Shown here in pieces: positions 51,341-59,048 of a DNA stretch of 64,000 nt. This DNA comes from Collinsella sp. GTDB lineage: Bacteria > Actinomycetota > Coriobacteriia > Coriobacteriales > Coriobacteriaceae. The stretch lies in contig JAGZSF010000004.1 in the NCBI GenBank assembly GCA_018381235.1, positions 1-64,000 of the forward strand, in the 5' to 3' direction. Every line of letters starts with the position of its first letter. Position 1 is the first letter of the stretch. The notes below the pieces were generated by a model. It saw nothing but the letters and a program-made list of their open reading frames with translations, made no database searches and was not told the origin of the DNA. The position numbers were made by a program, and so were the translations under genes.

Positions 51341-52198
51341 GTGGAAACGAATGTTCAAAAGATGCAGGTCCTGCTCGAGACCGTGCGCGCCGGCAGTTTT
51401 ACGCGCGCCGCCGAGCGGCTGAGCTATTCGCAGTCGGGCGTGAGCCGTATGGTGGCCGATCTTGAGGCCGACTGGGGCTTTAAAGTGCTTGATAGAAGCC
51501 GCGAGGGCGTAGTGCTTTCTGCCGACGGGCGGCAAGTTATGCCGGCGGTTGAGGCGCTCTGTGAGGAATTCACTCGCCTGCAGCGACGGGTGGATGAGAT
51601 GCGTGGGCTCATGCGCGGCAAAATCTGCATCGGTACGTTTTCGAGCGTGGCGACCCACGTGCTGCCGCCGGTGATTGCGCACTTTCGCGCCGATCACCCG
51701 GACGTCGATTACGAGCTGCTGATGGGTGATTACTCCGAGATTGAGCAATGGGTGGCGGAAGGCCGCTGCGACTTGGGCTTTATTCCGCGCGAGCCGCACG
51801 GTGCCGGCATGGTGTCGCGGCCGTTGGTGCAAGACGAGCTGATGGCTGTGGTGCCAGCGAACTCTTCGCTTGCCATCGCGGAGGTCGTTTCCCTTGCCGA
51901 TTTGGCCAACGAGCAGTTTATTCTGCTGGAACGCGGTAGCGACGACGAAATAACGCCGCTGTTTCGCCGCGCGGGCCTGGCAGTGCGCTCAAAACTGTCG
52001 ACCTGGGATGACTATGCGATTATGGCCATGGTCGAGGACGGCCTGGGCGTGAGCGTTCTTCCGGCGCTCATCTTGCGCCGCTGCCAGTTCGATGTCGCCG
52101 TGCGCCCTCTCGAGGGACATCCTCATCGGCAGATCAACGCCATATACCGCACCGCTGACGTTTCGCTTGCGGCGGCTCGTTTCCTTGAATATCTCTAA
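51341..52198 (+). CDS. LysR-family transcriptional regulator
   Basis: A 285-residue LysR regulator. Its winged helix is METNVQKMQVLLETVRAGSF and RAAERLSYSQSGVSRMVADLE (1-55), and the effector domain runs from about 85. GTG at 51341 follows GGAGGGG; an upstream ATG at 51320 has no ribosome site. It probably controls the divergent DMT exporter through the box at 51252-51268. MAMVEDGLGVSVLPALIL near the end matches the other LysR proteins in this window. Confidence 0.88.
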   Translation: METNVQKMQVLLETVRAGSFTRAAERLSYSQSGVSRMVADLEADWGFKVLDRSREGVVLSADGRQVMPAVEALCEEFTRLQRRVDEMRGLMRGKICIGTFSSVATHVLPPVIAHFRADHPDVDYELLMGDYSEIEQWVAEGRCDLGFIPREPHGAGMVSRPLVQDELMAVVPANSSLAIAEVVSLADLANEQFILLERGSDDEITPLFRRAGLAVRSKLSTWDDYAIMAMVEDGLGVSVLPALILRRCQFDVAVRPLEGHPHRQINAIYRTADVSLAAARFLEYL

Positions 52199-52257
52199 AA
52201 GCGCGTACCTGTTGTCTACTTTGGGACAATTCTCGGGGTTCGGTACATTTTCTTATG

Positions 52258-52342
52258 AAATTGAACTTTCGGATAATGCGCCGCGCTATACTGCTGCCTA
52301 AATTGAACTCAGGTTCAATTTGTGTTCTATAAATTGAACTTT
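52258..52342 (+). promoter_or_regulatory. Cluster of four AAATTGAAC operator half-sites
   Basis: AAATTGAAC occurs at 52258-52266, 52300-52308 and 52331-52339, and its inverse GTTCAATTT at 52313-52321. The two central copies form a perfect 22-bp palindrome (4-bp spacer) just before the XRE-aminotransferase gene. They are probably binding sites for its HTH domain. Confidence 0.8.
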
Positions 52343-52360
52343 GCCAGCAAGGAGGTTCTA

Positions 52361-53881
52361 ATGGCCCAAGAGACGTTTAGCGATCGCCTGCGACAGACCA
52401 TGTCCGATCGCGACGTTCGCCAGTCGGATGTAATCCGCGCATCGGAGATGCTCGGCAAAAAACTCGGCAAGAGTCAGATGAGCCAATATGTGAGCGGCAA
52501 GACGATACCGCGGCGCGATGTGGCTGAGCTGCTCGCCCGTATTTTGGAGGTCGATGTTTCCTGGCTGCTCGCCAGTGACGCCGATCAAGTCGAGACGTCC
52601 TCGTCCCATAACGTTGCCAAATCCGAACCTAGTCCCTCAGCTCAAATTCCAAGGAGCACCACCATGCGTACTTTTTCTAAATCCACCAAGCTCGATAACG
52701 TCCTGTATGACGTGCGCGGTCCCGTCGTCGACGAGGCTGCCCGTATGGAGGACGAGGGCGAGCGCATCCTCAAGCTCAATATCGGCAACCCGGCGCCCTT
52801 CGGTTTTCGCACGCCCGACGAGGTTATCAAGGACATGCGCCAGCAGCTGCCCGACTGCGAAGGCTATTCCAACTCGCGCGGCCTGTTCTCTGCGCGCAAG
52901 GCGATCATGCAGTATTCGCAGATCAAGGGCCTGCCCAATGTTCAGATGGAGCATATCTACACGGGCAACGGCGTGTCCGAACTCATTCAGCTTTCGATGA
53001 ACGCTCTGCTCGACAATGGCGACGAGATTTTGATCCCCAGCCCCGACTATCCGCTCTGGACGGCGTGCGCAACCCTCGCCGGCGGTCATCCCGTGCACTA
53101 TCTATGCGATGAGCAGGCGGATTGGTATCCCGACCTGGAGGATATGGAGTCCAAGATCACGAGCGCGACCAAGGCCCTCGTCATCATCAACCCCAACAAC
53201 CCCACGGGCTCGGTCTACCCGCGCGAGGTGCTCGAGGGCATCGTCGAGGTTGCGCGCAGGCATCAGCTGATGATCTTTGCCGATGAGATCTACGACCGTC
53301 TGTGCATGGACGGCTACGAGCACGTCTCGATTGCCTCGCTCGCTCCCGATCTGCCCTGCGTTACCTTTAGCGGCCTTTCCAAGTCGCACATGATTGCGGG
53401 CTATCGTATTGGCTGGATGGTGCTTTCGGGCAACCAGCGCTGCATGAGCGACTTCATCATGGGCATCAACATGCTCTCCAACATGCGCCTGTGCTCCAAT
53501 GTGCCGGCTCAGTCGATCGTTCAGACGGCGCTCGGCGGACACCAGTCGGTCAATGACTACATCCGTCCCGGCGGTCGTGTCTACGAGCAGCGCAACTTTG
53601 TGTATGAGGCACTCAACAAGATCGATGGCATCTCGGTGGTCAAGCCGCGCGCGGCATTCTATATCTTCCCCAAGATGGATGTTAAGAAGTTCAACATCAC
53701 CGATGACGAGCAGTTTGCCCTCGACCTGCTGCACGAGAAGAAGATTCTGATCACGCGCGGCGGCGGCTTTAACTGGGCCGAGCCCGATCACTTCCGCATC
53801 GTGTACCTGCCGCGCATGGAAGTGCTCAAAGAGTCGCTCGAAGACCTCGCCGATTTCTTCGATCATTACCGCCAGAGCTAA
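52361..53881 (+). CDS. XRE-type HTH fused to a class I/II aminotransferase
   Basis: A 506-residue fusion. Residues 1-75 form an XRE/Cro helix-turn-helix (RLRQTMSDRDVRQSDVIRAS, KLGKSQMSQYVSGKTIPRRDVAELLARIL). A Ser/Pro linker (about 80-105) follows. From about 105 it is a fold-type I PLP enzyme of the AlaA-like alanine/glutamate aminotransferase group: NIGNPAPFGF, NPNNPTGSVYPREV and the PLP lysine in SGLSKSHMIAGYRIGW (about 345-360). AAGGAGG is five bases before the ATG at 52361. The enzyme part is the normal length of AlaA. The HTH and the palindromic operators upstream suggest autoregulation. Confidence 0.88.
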   Translation: MAQETFSDRLRQTMSDRDVRQSDVIRASEMLGKKLGKSQMSQYVSGKTIPRRDVAELLARILEVDVSWLLASDADQVETSSSHNVAKSEPSPSAQIPRSTTMRTFSKSTKLDNVLYDVRGPVVDEAARMEDEGERILKLNIGNPAPFGFRTPDEVIKDMRQQLPDCEGYSNSRGLFSARKAIMQYSQIKGLPNVQMEHIYTGNGVSELIQLSMNALLDNGDEILIPSPDYPLWTACATLAGGHPVHYLCDEQADWYPDLEDMESKITSATKALVIINPNNPTGSVYPREVLEGIVEVARRHQLMIFADEIYDRLCMDGYEHVSIASLAPDLPCVTFSGLSKSHMIAGYRIGWMVLSGNQRCMSDFIMGINMLSNMRLCSNVPAQSIVQTALGGHQSVNDYIRPGGRVYEQRNFVYEALNKIDGISVVKPRAAFYIFPKMDVKKFNITDDEQFALDLLHEKKILITRGGGFNWAEPDHFRIVYLPRMEVLKESLEDLADFFDHYRQS

Positions 53882-53903
53882 GGGATAGAGGCCCCATACA
53901 ATC

Positions 53904-53944
53904 GAAAGCTCCCTGCAGTTGCTTGGCTGCGGGGAGCTTTCTTG
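53904..53944 (+). terminator. Terminator after the XRE-aminotransferase gene
   Basis: GAAAGCTCCC (53904-53913) pairs with GGGAGCTTTC (53932-53941), with TTCTT following. Confidence 0.85.
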
Positions 53945-53955
53945 AATCGGCGGAA

Positions 53956-54366
53956 CTAAATAACGATTCCGTTGCAGTGGTCGATTTCGTGCTGGATGAT
54001 CTCGGCGGTGTAGCCCGAGAAGTTTTTGATGCGGCGGACAAAGTTCTCGTCCAAATACTCAACCTTAATGCGGCGATAGCGGGTACAGGGACGCTCGCCG
54101 ATCAGCGAGAGGCACCCTTCGCTCGTCTGATAGGCATTGACCTGCTCGAGAATTTGAGGGTTGTACATCAGGAGCGCCCTGGTGCCGTCCTTTACGCAGA
54201 TGATGCGTTTGCGCACGCCGATCATGTTGGCGGCGAGGCCCACGCACTCGTGCTCATGTTCGTTGAGCGTATCCAGGAGGTCCTGCCCGGTCGCGGCGTC
54301 GTCGGGTCCCGCGTCTTCGGAAGGAAGGCGCAAAAAGAACTCGGATTTCATGATGGGCTTGATCAT
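53956..54366 (-). CDS. def: Peptide deformylase
   Basis: A 136-residue iron/zinc hydrolase that removes the N-formyl group from new proteins. All three motifs are canonical: GLAANMIG (about 44-51), EGCLS (about 84-88) and QHEIDH (about 125-130). The length is at the short end of the family (typically 150-170), and it lacks the C-terminal helix of type 1 enzymes, which is normal for the type 3-like group. GAGGAG precedes the ATG at 54366. A longer in-frame start at 54582 is unsupported. With the Glu-less paralogue at 46213, it is the likely working enzyme. Confidence 0.88.
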   Translation of the reverse strand: MIKPIMKSEFFLRLPSEDAGPDDAATGQDLLDTLNEHEHECVGLAANMIGVRKRIICVKDGTRALLMYNPQILEQVNAYQTSEGCLSLIGERPCTRYRRIKVEYLDENFVRRIKNFSGYTAEIIQHEIDHCNGIVI

Positions 54367-54571
54367 GGCGGGCTCCTCATGTCTTATGCTTTCGTGGACT
54401 TTTAATAATAGCGCGGAAGGAAAGCTGTGCGTCCGCGTTACAATCTTTCGATGTTGGACCATGTTGCCAGACTCGTCGTGTACGGCGTCTGGCGTAAGTC
54501 TAGGGCTCATTTTTCGCCCTGGACTGTTCCTCTGGGGCGATGCGACTGTCGTTCCAAGAGGAAGGAAATGC

Positions 54572-55987
54572 ATGGGGAGCAAATCTCAGCAACAAGTTCA
54601 AGTAACGCCATCGGCCACTGCGGCGCTTCTCGCCGTAATGTATATCGCAGCCTTTGTTGCCGCGTTTAACGAGAACATCATTAACGTGGCGTTGCACGAC
54701 ATTATGGCGGCCTTTTCGGTGAGTGCCACCACGGCGCAGTGGCTCGTTTCGGGCTACATGATCGTGACGTCGATCTTTACGGCCATCATGGCCTTCCTGT
54801 CCGGTCGTTTCTCGACGCGCAAGCTGCTGTTTTTCGCATGCGGATGCATGGTCGCCGGCGAAGTCCTGTGCCTGGTCGCTCCGTCGTTTAGCGTTTTGCT
54901 GCCAAGCCGTATTTTGCAGGCTGCAGGATCGGGCATCTTGTTTCCGCTCATGATGAACGTGGTGCTGTCTTGTGCCCCGCGTGAGAAGCTCGGTCTGTAT
55001 CTGAGCCTGGGTGGTGCCTGCATTACGCTGGGGCCGGCGTTTGGACCCGTGATCAGCGGTCTTATGTGCACGTTGTTTGGCTGGAGGGCGGTGTTCGTAG
55101 TGCCGCTGGTGGGCGGTATTGCGGTCGCAGCGGCGGGCGTTAAGCTTGTTCAGAATGTCGGAGAGCGTTCGAACACCACGCTTGATATTCTGTCGGTTGT
55201 TTTGCTCGCGGCCGGCATTACGGCATTTGTGTATTCCGTAGGCGAGTTCTCGACCAATCTGATTGCCGGTATCGTGGCGCTGTTCGCCGCCATTGTGCTG
55301 CTCGGCCTGTTTGCCGCCCGTCAGCTCAAGCTCGAACATCCGGTGCTTAACGTGCGTCCCATGGCGAGCGTTCGCTTTTGGCCTGCGTGCCTGCTTGTGG
55401 TGGTGTCGATGATGACGACGTTCTCGATGAGCGTTTTGTTGCCGCTCTATTTTGAGGGCGCATACGGCATGACCGCACTTATTGCGGGCCTGCTCATTTT
55501 GCCGGCGATTGCCTGCAACGCCGTGACCTCGATTGTGGGCGGACGTGTGATGGACGCCCGTGGCGCATGGCCGCTGCTGCCGGTCGGCTTTGCCCTGATT
55601 GCCGTGGGACAGACTGCCATCTCGATGACGGCGGCAAGCATGAACATCGGCGTCGTCGTGGCGCTGACCGTTGTGGTGTATGCCGGAGTCGGTTTGGTGC
55701 TGAGCCCCTCGCAAACGGCCGGCTTGGAGACGCTGCCCGCCGCTGAGCATCCTCACGGAACGGCATTGCTCAACACGTGGAACATGATTGCCGCATCGTT
55801 TGGCCCGTCGCTGTTTATCGGCCTGCTCTCGAGTTCTGCGGCGACTGCCGGTGTCGCTGGCGCTGCGACGGACGTTGCCCAGGCGATTGGATTTGCAGCT
55901 GCCGTGCGTGTGGCGGCTGTAATTGCCGTGGTTGGGTTCGCGACGTCGCTGGTATACGCTCGTCGCGAGTCGCACATGTCGCATTAA
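54572..55987 (+). CDS. MFS transporter, DHA2 (EmrB/QacA) family
   Basis: A 471-residue exporter with about 14 helices. The N-terminal FVAAFNENIINVALHDIMAAFSVSATTAQWLVSGYMI (about 22-58) is the DHA2 opening. GRFSTRKLLFFACGCMVAGEVLC carries the motif A-like loop, and GWRAVFVVPLVGGIA is the motif C region. It probably exports drugs or metabolites with H+ antiport. ATG at 54572 follows GGAAGG; in-frame starts further upstream overlap the opposite-strand deformylase gene. No linked regulator is seen. Confidence 0.83.
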   Translation: MGSKSQQQVQVTPSATAALLAVMYIAAFVAAFNENIINVALHDIMAAFSVSATTAQWLVSGYMIVTSIFTAIMAFLSGRFSTRKLLFFACGCMVAGEVLCLVAPSFSVLLPSRILQAAGSGILFPLMMNVVLSCAPREKLGLYLSLGGACITLGPAFGPVISGLMCTLFGWRAVFVVPLVGGIAVAAAGVKLVQNVGERSNTTLDILSVVLLAAGITAFVYSVGEFSTNLIAGIVALFAAIVLLGLFAARQLKLEHPVLNVRPMASVRFWPACLLVVVSMMTTFSMSVLLPLYFEGAYGMTALIAGLLILPAIACNAVTSIVGGRVMDARGAWPLLPVGFALIAVGQTAISMTAASMNIGVVVALTVVVYAGVGLVLSPSQTAGLETLPAAEHPHGTALLNTWNMIAASFGPSLFIGLLSSSAATAGVAGAATDVAQAIGFAAAVRVAAVIAVVGFATSLVYARRESHMSH

Positions 55988-56139
55988 TGTGTGCACATAG
56001 ATTCTGCAGCTAGATTGAATGGCGACACCATAAACTAATGGACGTTTTGCCGAGAGGCATGAATGTTTAAAGCGCAAAGAGTGCGCGACGGGCCCCGCGA
56101 ATGGGGCGATGATGCCCGAGAGGGCCAAGAAGGAGTCTC

Positions 56140-57051
56140 ATGTCCGAGAACGAAGAGATCATGAACGAGACCGAGAACGAGACCATGGCTGCCGAGGTCG
56201 AGGCAGTCGAGACCGTGGAGACCGAAGCTGCTGAGGTTGAGGCTGCTGACGAGGTTTCCGCCGAGGAGGAGGCCGAGGTTGTCGAGGCCGCCGCTGATTA
56301 CGATGACGAAGAGCTGATGGATAAGATGCAGAAGGCCGCCCGCCTGCTGCGTAGCCGTCGCTTTGCTATTTCCAAGGAGGAGGAGGCCAAGGCCGAGCGC
56401 ATGGCGAACATCGAGCGCGCCATCAAGCTTCTTGACCTCAAGCCCAAGATGGAGCAGAAGGAAATGTCCGACCTGCTGGGCATGCGCCTCCGTGAGCTCG
56501 ATGGCCTGATGGCCGAGGCCGAGGCTGCCGATCTGGTCGGCCGAATCGACGACGCCGAGGGCGATATGCGCAAGATTGTCGTCTTCGCTGCCGAGGATGC
56601 CGCTGAGGGCCTGGTCGAGCTTGCCAACAAGAAGGAGAAGCTCCTGCCCGAGCTTTCTTACGAGGAGGCCACCGAGCTGATGGCCGCTCTCGATAAGGTC
56701 ATTGCTCCGCTCGTCGCCATGGGCCTGGACGAGGACCGCGGTCCTCGCGGCGGTCGTGACGATCGCGGTGGCCGTGGCGGTGACCGTGGCGGTCGCGGCG
56801 GCTTTGGCGATCGCGGTGGCCGTGGCGGTGACCGTGGCGGTCGCGGTGGCGATCGCGGCGGCCGTGGCGGCTTTGGTGACCGTGGCGGCGACCGTGGCGG
56901 TCGCGGCGGCTTTGGCGGCAACCGTGGTGGCTATGGCGACCGCGGCGGCAACCGTGGCGGCTTTGGCGGCAACCGCGGTAACGACCGCGGCGGTCGCGGT
57001 GGCGACCGTGGCGGCCGCAACGGCGGCGGCTTCCGCGGCAACCGTTTTTAG
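56140..57051 (+). CDS. RGG-repeat protein with acidic N-terminus and winged-helix-like core
   Basis: A 303-residue protein in three parts. Residues 1-60 are very acidic (mostly Glu, Ala, Val). Residues about 60-195 are helical, with a MarR-like winged-helix pattern (QKEMSDLLGMRLRELDGLM, then a wing-like DDAEGDMRKIV). From about 203 to the end there are some 20 RGG motifs in runs such as DRGGRGGDRGG, interspersed with GF, GY and GN. RGG boxes bind RNA in eukaryotic proteins and in some bacterial helicases and cold-shock proteins. AGAAGGAG precedes the ATG at 56140. I know of no named bacterial family with this whole design. Confidence 0.8.
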   Translation: MSENEEIMNETENETMAAEVEAVETVETEAAEVEAADEVSAEEEAEVVEAAADYDDEELMDKMQKAARLLRSRRFAISKEEEAKAERMANIERAIKLLDLKPKMEQKEMSDLLGMRLRELDGLMAEAEAADLVGRIDDAEGDMRKIVVFAAEDAAEGLVELANKKEKLLPELSYEEATELMAALDKVIAPLVAMGLDEDRGPRGGRDDRGGRGGDRGGRGGFGDRGGRGGDRGGRGGDRGGRGGFGDRGGDRGGRGGFGGNRGGYGDRGGNRGGFGGNRGNDRGGRGGDRGGRNGGGFRGNRF

Positions 57052-57078
57052 TTACGGCGTTTTACCAAACGCCGTAAC
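57051..57078 (+). terminator. Hairpin directly after the RGG gene
   Basis: GTTACGGCGTTT (57051-57062) pairs perfectly with AAACGCCGTAAC (57067-57078). It overlaps the last base of the stop codon. Confidence 0.7.
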
Positions 57079-57120
57079 CACTTGACGCTGCGCGCCCACC
57101 AGAGCGACAACTTGTCATTC

Positions 57121-57164
57121 AAAGAGGACGGCATGACCAGAAGGTCTATGCCGTCCTCTTTTCA
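57121..57164 (+). terminator. Second terminator after the RGG gene
   Basis: AAAGAGGACGGCAT (57121-57134) and ATGCCGTCCTCTTT (57148-57161) form a perfect 14-bp stem followed by T residues. Confidence 0.88.
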
Positions 57165-57232
57165 TGCCAATTTGTTCGCTCTGACGGGCGCTCGCTGTTC
57201 GTCCTCTACCTGCGGCGCCGTCATGGTCCAAA

Positions 57233-57292
57233 GTAGTCATTGGGTGTTCCTATAGTTTTGTCTAGTCGTTTAAGAGCGTCCCCAACGACTAC
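57233..57292. repeat. Degenerate relative of the GGGGACGT inverted repeat
   Basis: GTAGTCATTGGGTGTTCC (57233-57250) faces GAGCGTCCCCAACGACTAC (57274-57292). It matches the perfect repeat at 13483-13546 (TAGTCATTGGGGACGTTC) with several differences. Confidence 0.7.
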
Positions 57293-57297
57293 ATAGC

Positions 57298-57365
57298 ATG
57301 AGAGTGGATAATCTCCCGGTTTGAGCCTGCATCCAAGTTCAAAGTGGGAGATTATCCACTCTCAT
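57298..57365. repeat. Perfect 20-bp inverted repeat
   Basis: Arms 57298-57317 and 57346-57365 are exact reverse complements (ATGAGAGTGGATAATCTCCC start) with a 28-bp loop. It has no GGGACAG core and is another class of palindrome. Confidence 0.95.
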
Positions 57366-57404
57366 TTGTTATGTGTCCGAAAATCCACGCTCGTTCTACT
57401 TTGC

Positions 57405-57992
57405 CTACATTTGTAGGAACAGTTCGTGGAGGCGGGTGTCTTCGTCGAGTTCGGGGTGGAAGGTTACGCCGAGCTGGTTGCCCTGACGGGCGGCGACGAT
57501 ACGGCCGTCGACTTTCGCTAAGGCCTTGGCGTCGCCGTGGACCTCGACGATGCGGGGCGCGCGGATGAACGTCAGTGGCGCTTCACCGTCGATGCCGGAT
57601 ACCTGCCCCTTGGTTCGAAAGCTGCCGAGCTGCCTGCCGTAGGCATTGCGCTCGACAAGTACATCCATGGTTGCCAAACGCGGCGTGCCCTTATCGTCGT
57701 GGGCGGCAAGGTCGTGAGCCAGCAGAATCAGGCCGGCGCAGGTGCCCAGGACGGGCATGCCTTCAACGATACGGGCACGAAGCTCCTCGAGCATGCCCAA
57801 CTCATCAAGCAGCTTCCCTTGAACGGTAGACTCGCCGCCGGGAAGTACCAGACGGTCAAAGTCCTGCTTCAAATCGGCCGCCTGCCTCAACTCAATACAA
57901 CGTGTGCCCAGCTCGGACAGCCTCGCCTCGTGCTCGGCAAAAGCGCCTTGGACCGCCAGCACGGCGACCGTTTGGTCTGCATAATCGCTCAT
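57405..57992 (-). CDS. pdxT: Pyridoxal 5'-phosphate synthase, glutaminase subunit
   Basis: A 195-residue class I glutamine amidotransferase that supplies ammonia to PdxS. VLAVQGAFAEHEARL is the N-terminal signature, PGGEST is at about 51-56, the catalytic Cys is in LGTCAGLILL (about 83-92), and the His-Glu pair is in TFHPELDED (about 177-185). It lies 20 bp downstream of pdxS in the same transcript. The ribosome site AAAGGAT is a little weak. Confidence 0.95.
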   Translation of the reverse strand: MSDYADQTVAVLAVQGAFAEHEARLSELGTRCIELRQAADLKQDFDRLVLPGGESTVQGKLLDELGMLEELRARIVEGMPVLGTCAGLILLAHDLAAHDDKGTPRLATMDVLVERNAYGRQLGSFRTKGQVSGIDGEAPLTFIRAPRIVEVHGDAKALAKVDGRIVAARQGNQLGVTFHPELDEDTRLHELFLQM

Positions 57993-58012
57993 GTGTGATC
58001 CTTTCTGCTGGA

Positions 58013-58903
58013 CTAGCGCCCGCGCTCCTCCATGATGATCTCGATCTCGTCGGCGTTGATGCCGACCATGGCCTCGCCCAGGTCCTCCGAAAGCTCGGCG
58101 ATGAGTTTGGCGTCGGTAAAGTTAGCCACAGCCTTAACGATGGCGGCGGCGCGCTTGGCGGGGTCGCCGCTCTTAAAGATGCCCGAGCCGACAAAGACGC
58201 CCTCGGCACCCAGCTGCATCATCAGCGCAGCATCGGCCGGGGTTGCCACGCCGCCAGCGGCAAAGTTCACGACGGGAAGCTTTCCCGTGGCATGGACCTC
58301 GCGCACCAGCTCGACCGGAACCTGCAGTTGCTTGGCTGCCTCAAAGAGCTCGTCGTCGCGAAGGGCAACAACGTCGCGGATCTGCTTTTGGATCTTGCGC
58401 ATGTGGCGCACGGCCTGAACGACGTCGCCAGTGCCCGGCTCGCCCTTGGTGCGAATCATCGTGGCACCTTCGGCAACACGGCGCAGCGCCTCGCCCAGAT
58501 CGCGGGCGCCGCAGACAAACGGCACATCAAACTGGGTCTTGTCGATGTGATAGACGTCATCGGCAGGGGAGAGAACCTCGGACTCGTCGATGTAATCGAT
58601 CTCGATGGCCTGCAGGACCTGCGCCTCGACAATGTGACCGATGCGGCACTTGGCCATAACAGGGATGGAGACGGCCTCTTGGATGCCCTTGATCATCTTG
58701 GGGTCGCTCATGCGCGAGACGCCGCCTGCGGCGCGGATGTCGGCCGGAATGCGCTCGAGTGCCATGACGGCGCAGGCGCCCGCTTCCTCGGCGATGCGCG
58801 CCTGCTCGGGTGTGGTGACGTCCATGATGACGCCGCCCTTGAGCATCTGTGCGAGTTCGCGATTGAGTTTGACGCGATCGGCCTTGCTGGTCTGTTCTGC
58901 CAT
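58013..58903 (-). CDS. pdxS: Pyridoxal 5'-phosphate synthase, synthase subunit
   Basis: A 296-residue TIM-barrel enzyme that builds PLP from ribose 5-phosphate, glyceraldehyde 3-phosphate and ammonia. [21 protein letters not shown] (about 23-43), the catalytic Lys in [10 protein letters not shown] (about 80-89), the second Lys in [11 protein letters not shown] (about 150-160) and [30 protein letters not shown] are all present. ATG at 58903 follows AAGGGAG. It forms an operon with pdxT and is divergent from pdxR. Confidence 0.96.
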   Translation of the reverse strand: MAEQTSKADRVKLNRELAQMLKGGVIMDVTTPEQARIAEEAGACAVMALERIPADIRAAGGVSRMSDPKMIKGIQEAVSIPVMAKCRIGHIVEAQVLQAIEIDYIDESEVLSPADDVYHIDKTQFDVPFVCGARDLGEALRRVAEGATMIRTKGEPGTGDVVQAVRHMRKIQKQIRDVVALRDDELFEAAKQLQVPVELVREVHATGKLPVVNFAAGGVATPADAALMMQLGAEGVFVGSGIFKSGDPAKRAAAIVKAVANFTDAKLIAELSEDLGEAMVGINADEIEIIMEERGR

Positions 58904-58993
58904 GGTTGCTCCCTTGGTTGGCATGTGCATTGTTTGACGGAACATCCTATCGGGGAGCTGGGTATGGCAAAATACTCAGTTTTCGAGATAATA

Positions 58994-59037
58994 ATAAGGT
59001 CAGCTTAATATCAGATTGAACAGCTCGATAAGGTCAG
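58994..59037. promoter_or_regulatory. Direct-repeat operator between pdxS and pdxR
   Basis: ATAAGGTCAG occurs at 58994-59003 and 59028-59037, 34 bp apart start to start. Two direct repeats of about 10 bp, three helical turns apart, are the usual target of MocR-type PdxR. Confidence 0.7.
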
Positions 59038-59048
59038 GTGGCAAACTC

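Larger units (their letters stand above)
57165..57404. other. Gene-free stretch with two palindromes
   Basis: Together with the two hairpins before it, this makes a 353-bp gene-free region between the RGG gene and pdxT. It holds the palindromes at 57233-57292 and 57298-57365, listed separately, and nothing else recognisable. Confidence 0.6.

Noticed and set aside
56740..57045. Repetitive DNA that could be taken for a CRISPR array
   Set aside because: The repeats are in-frame Arg-Gly-Gly codons of one protein, with no spacers of constant length.
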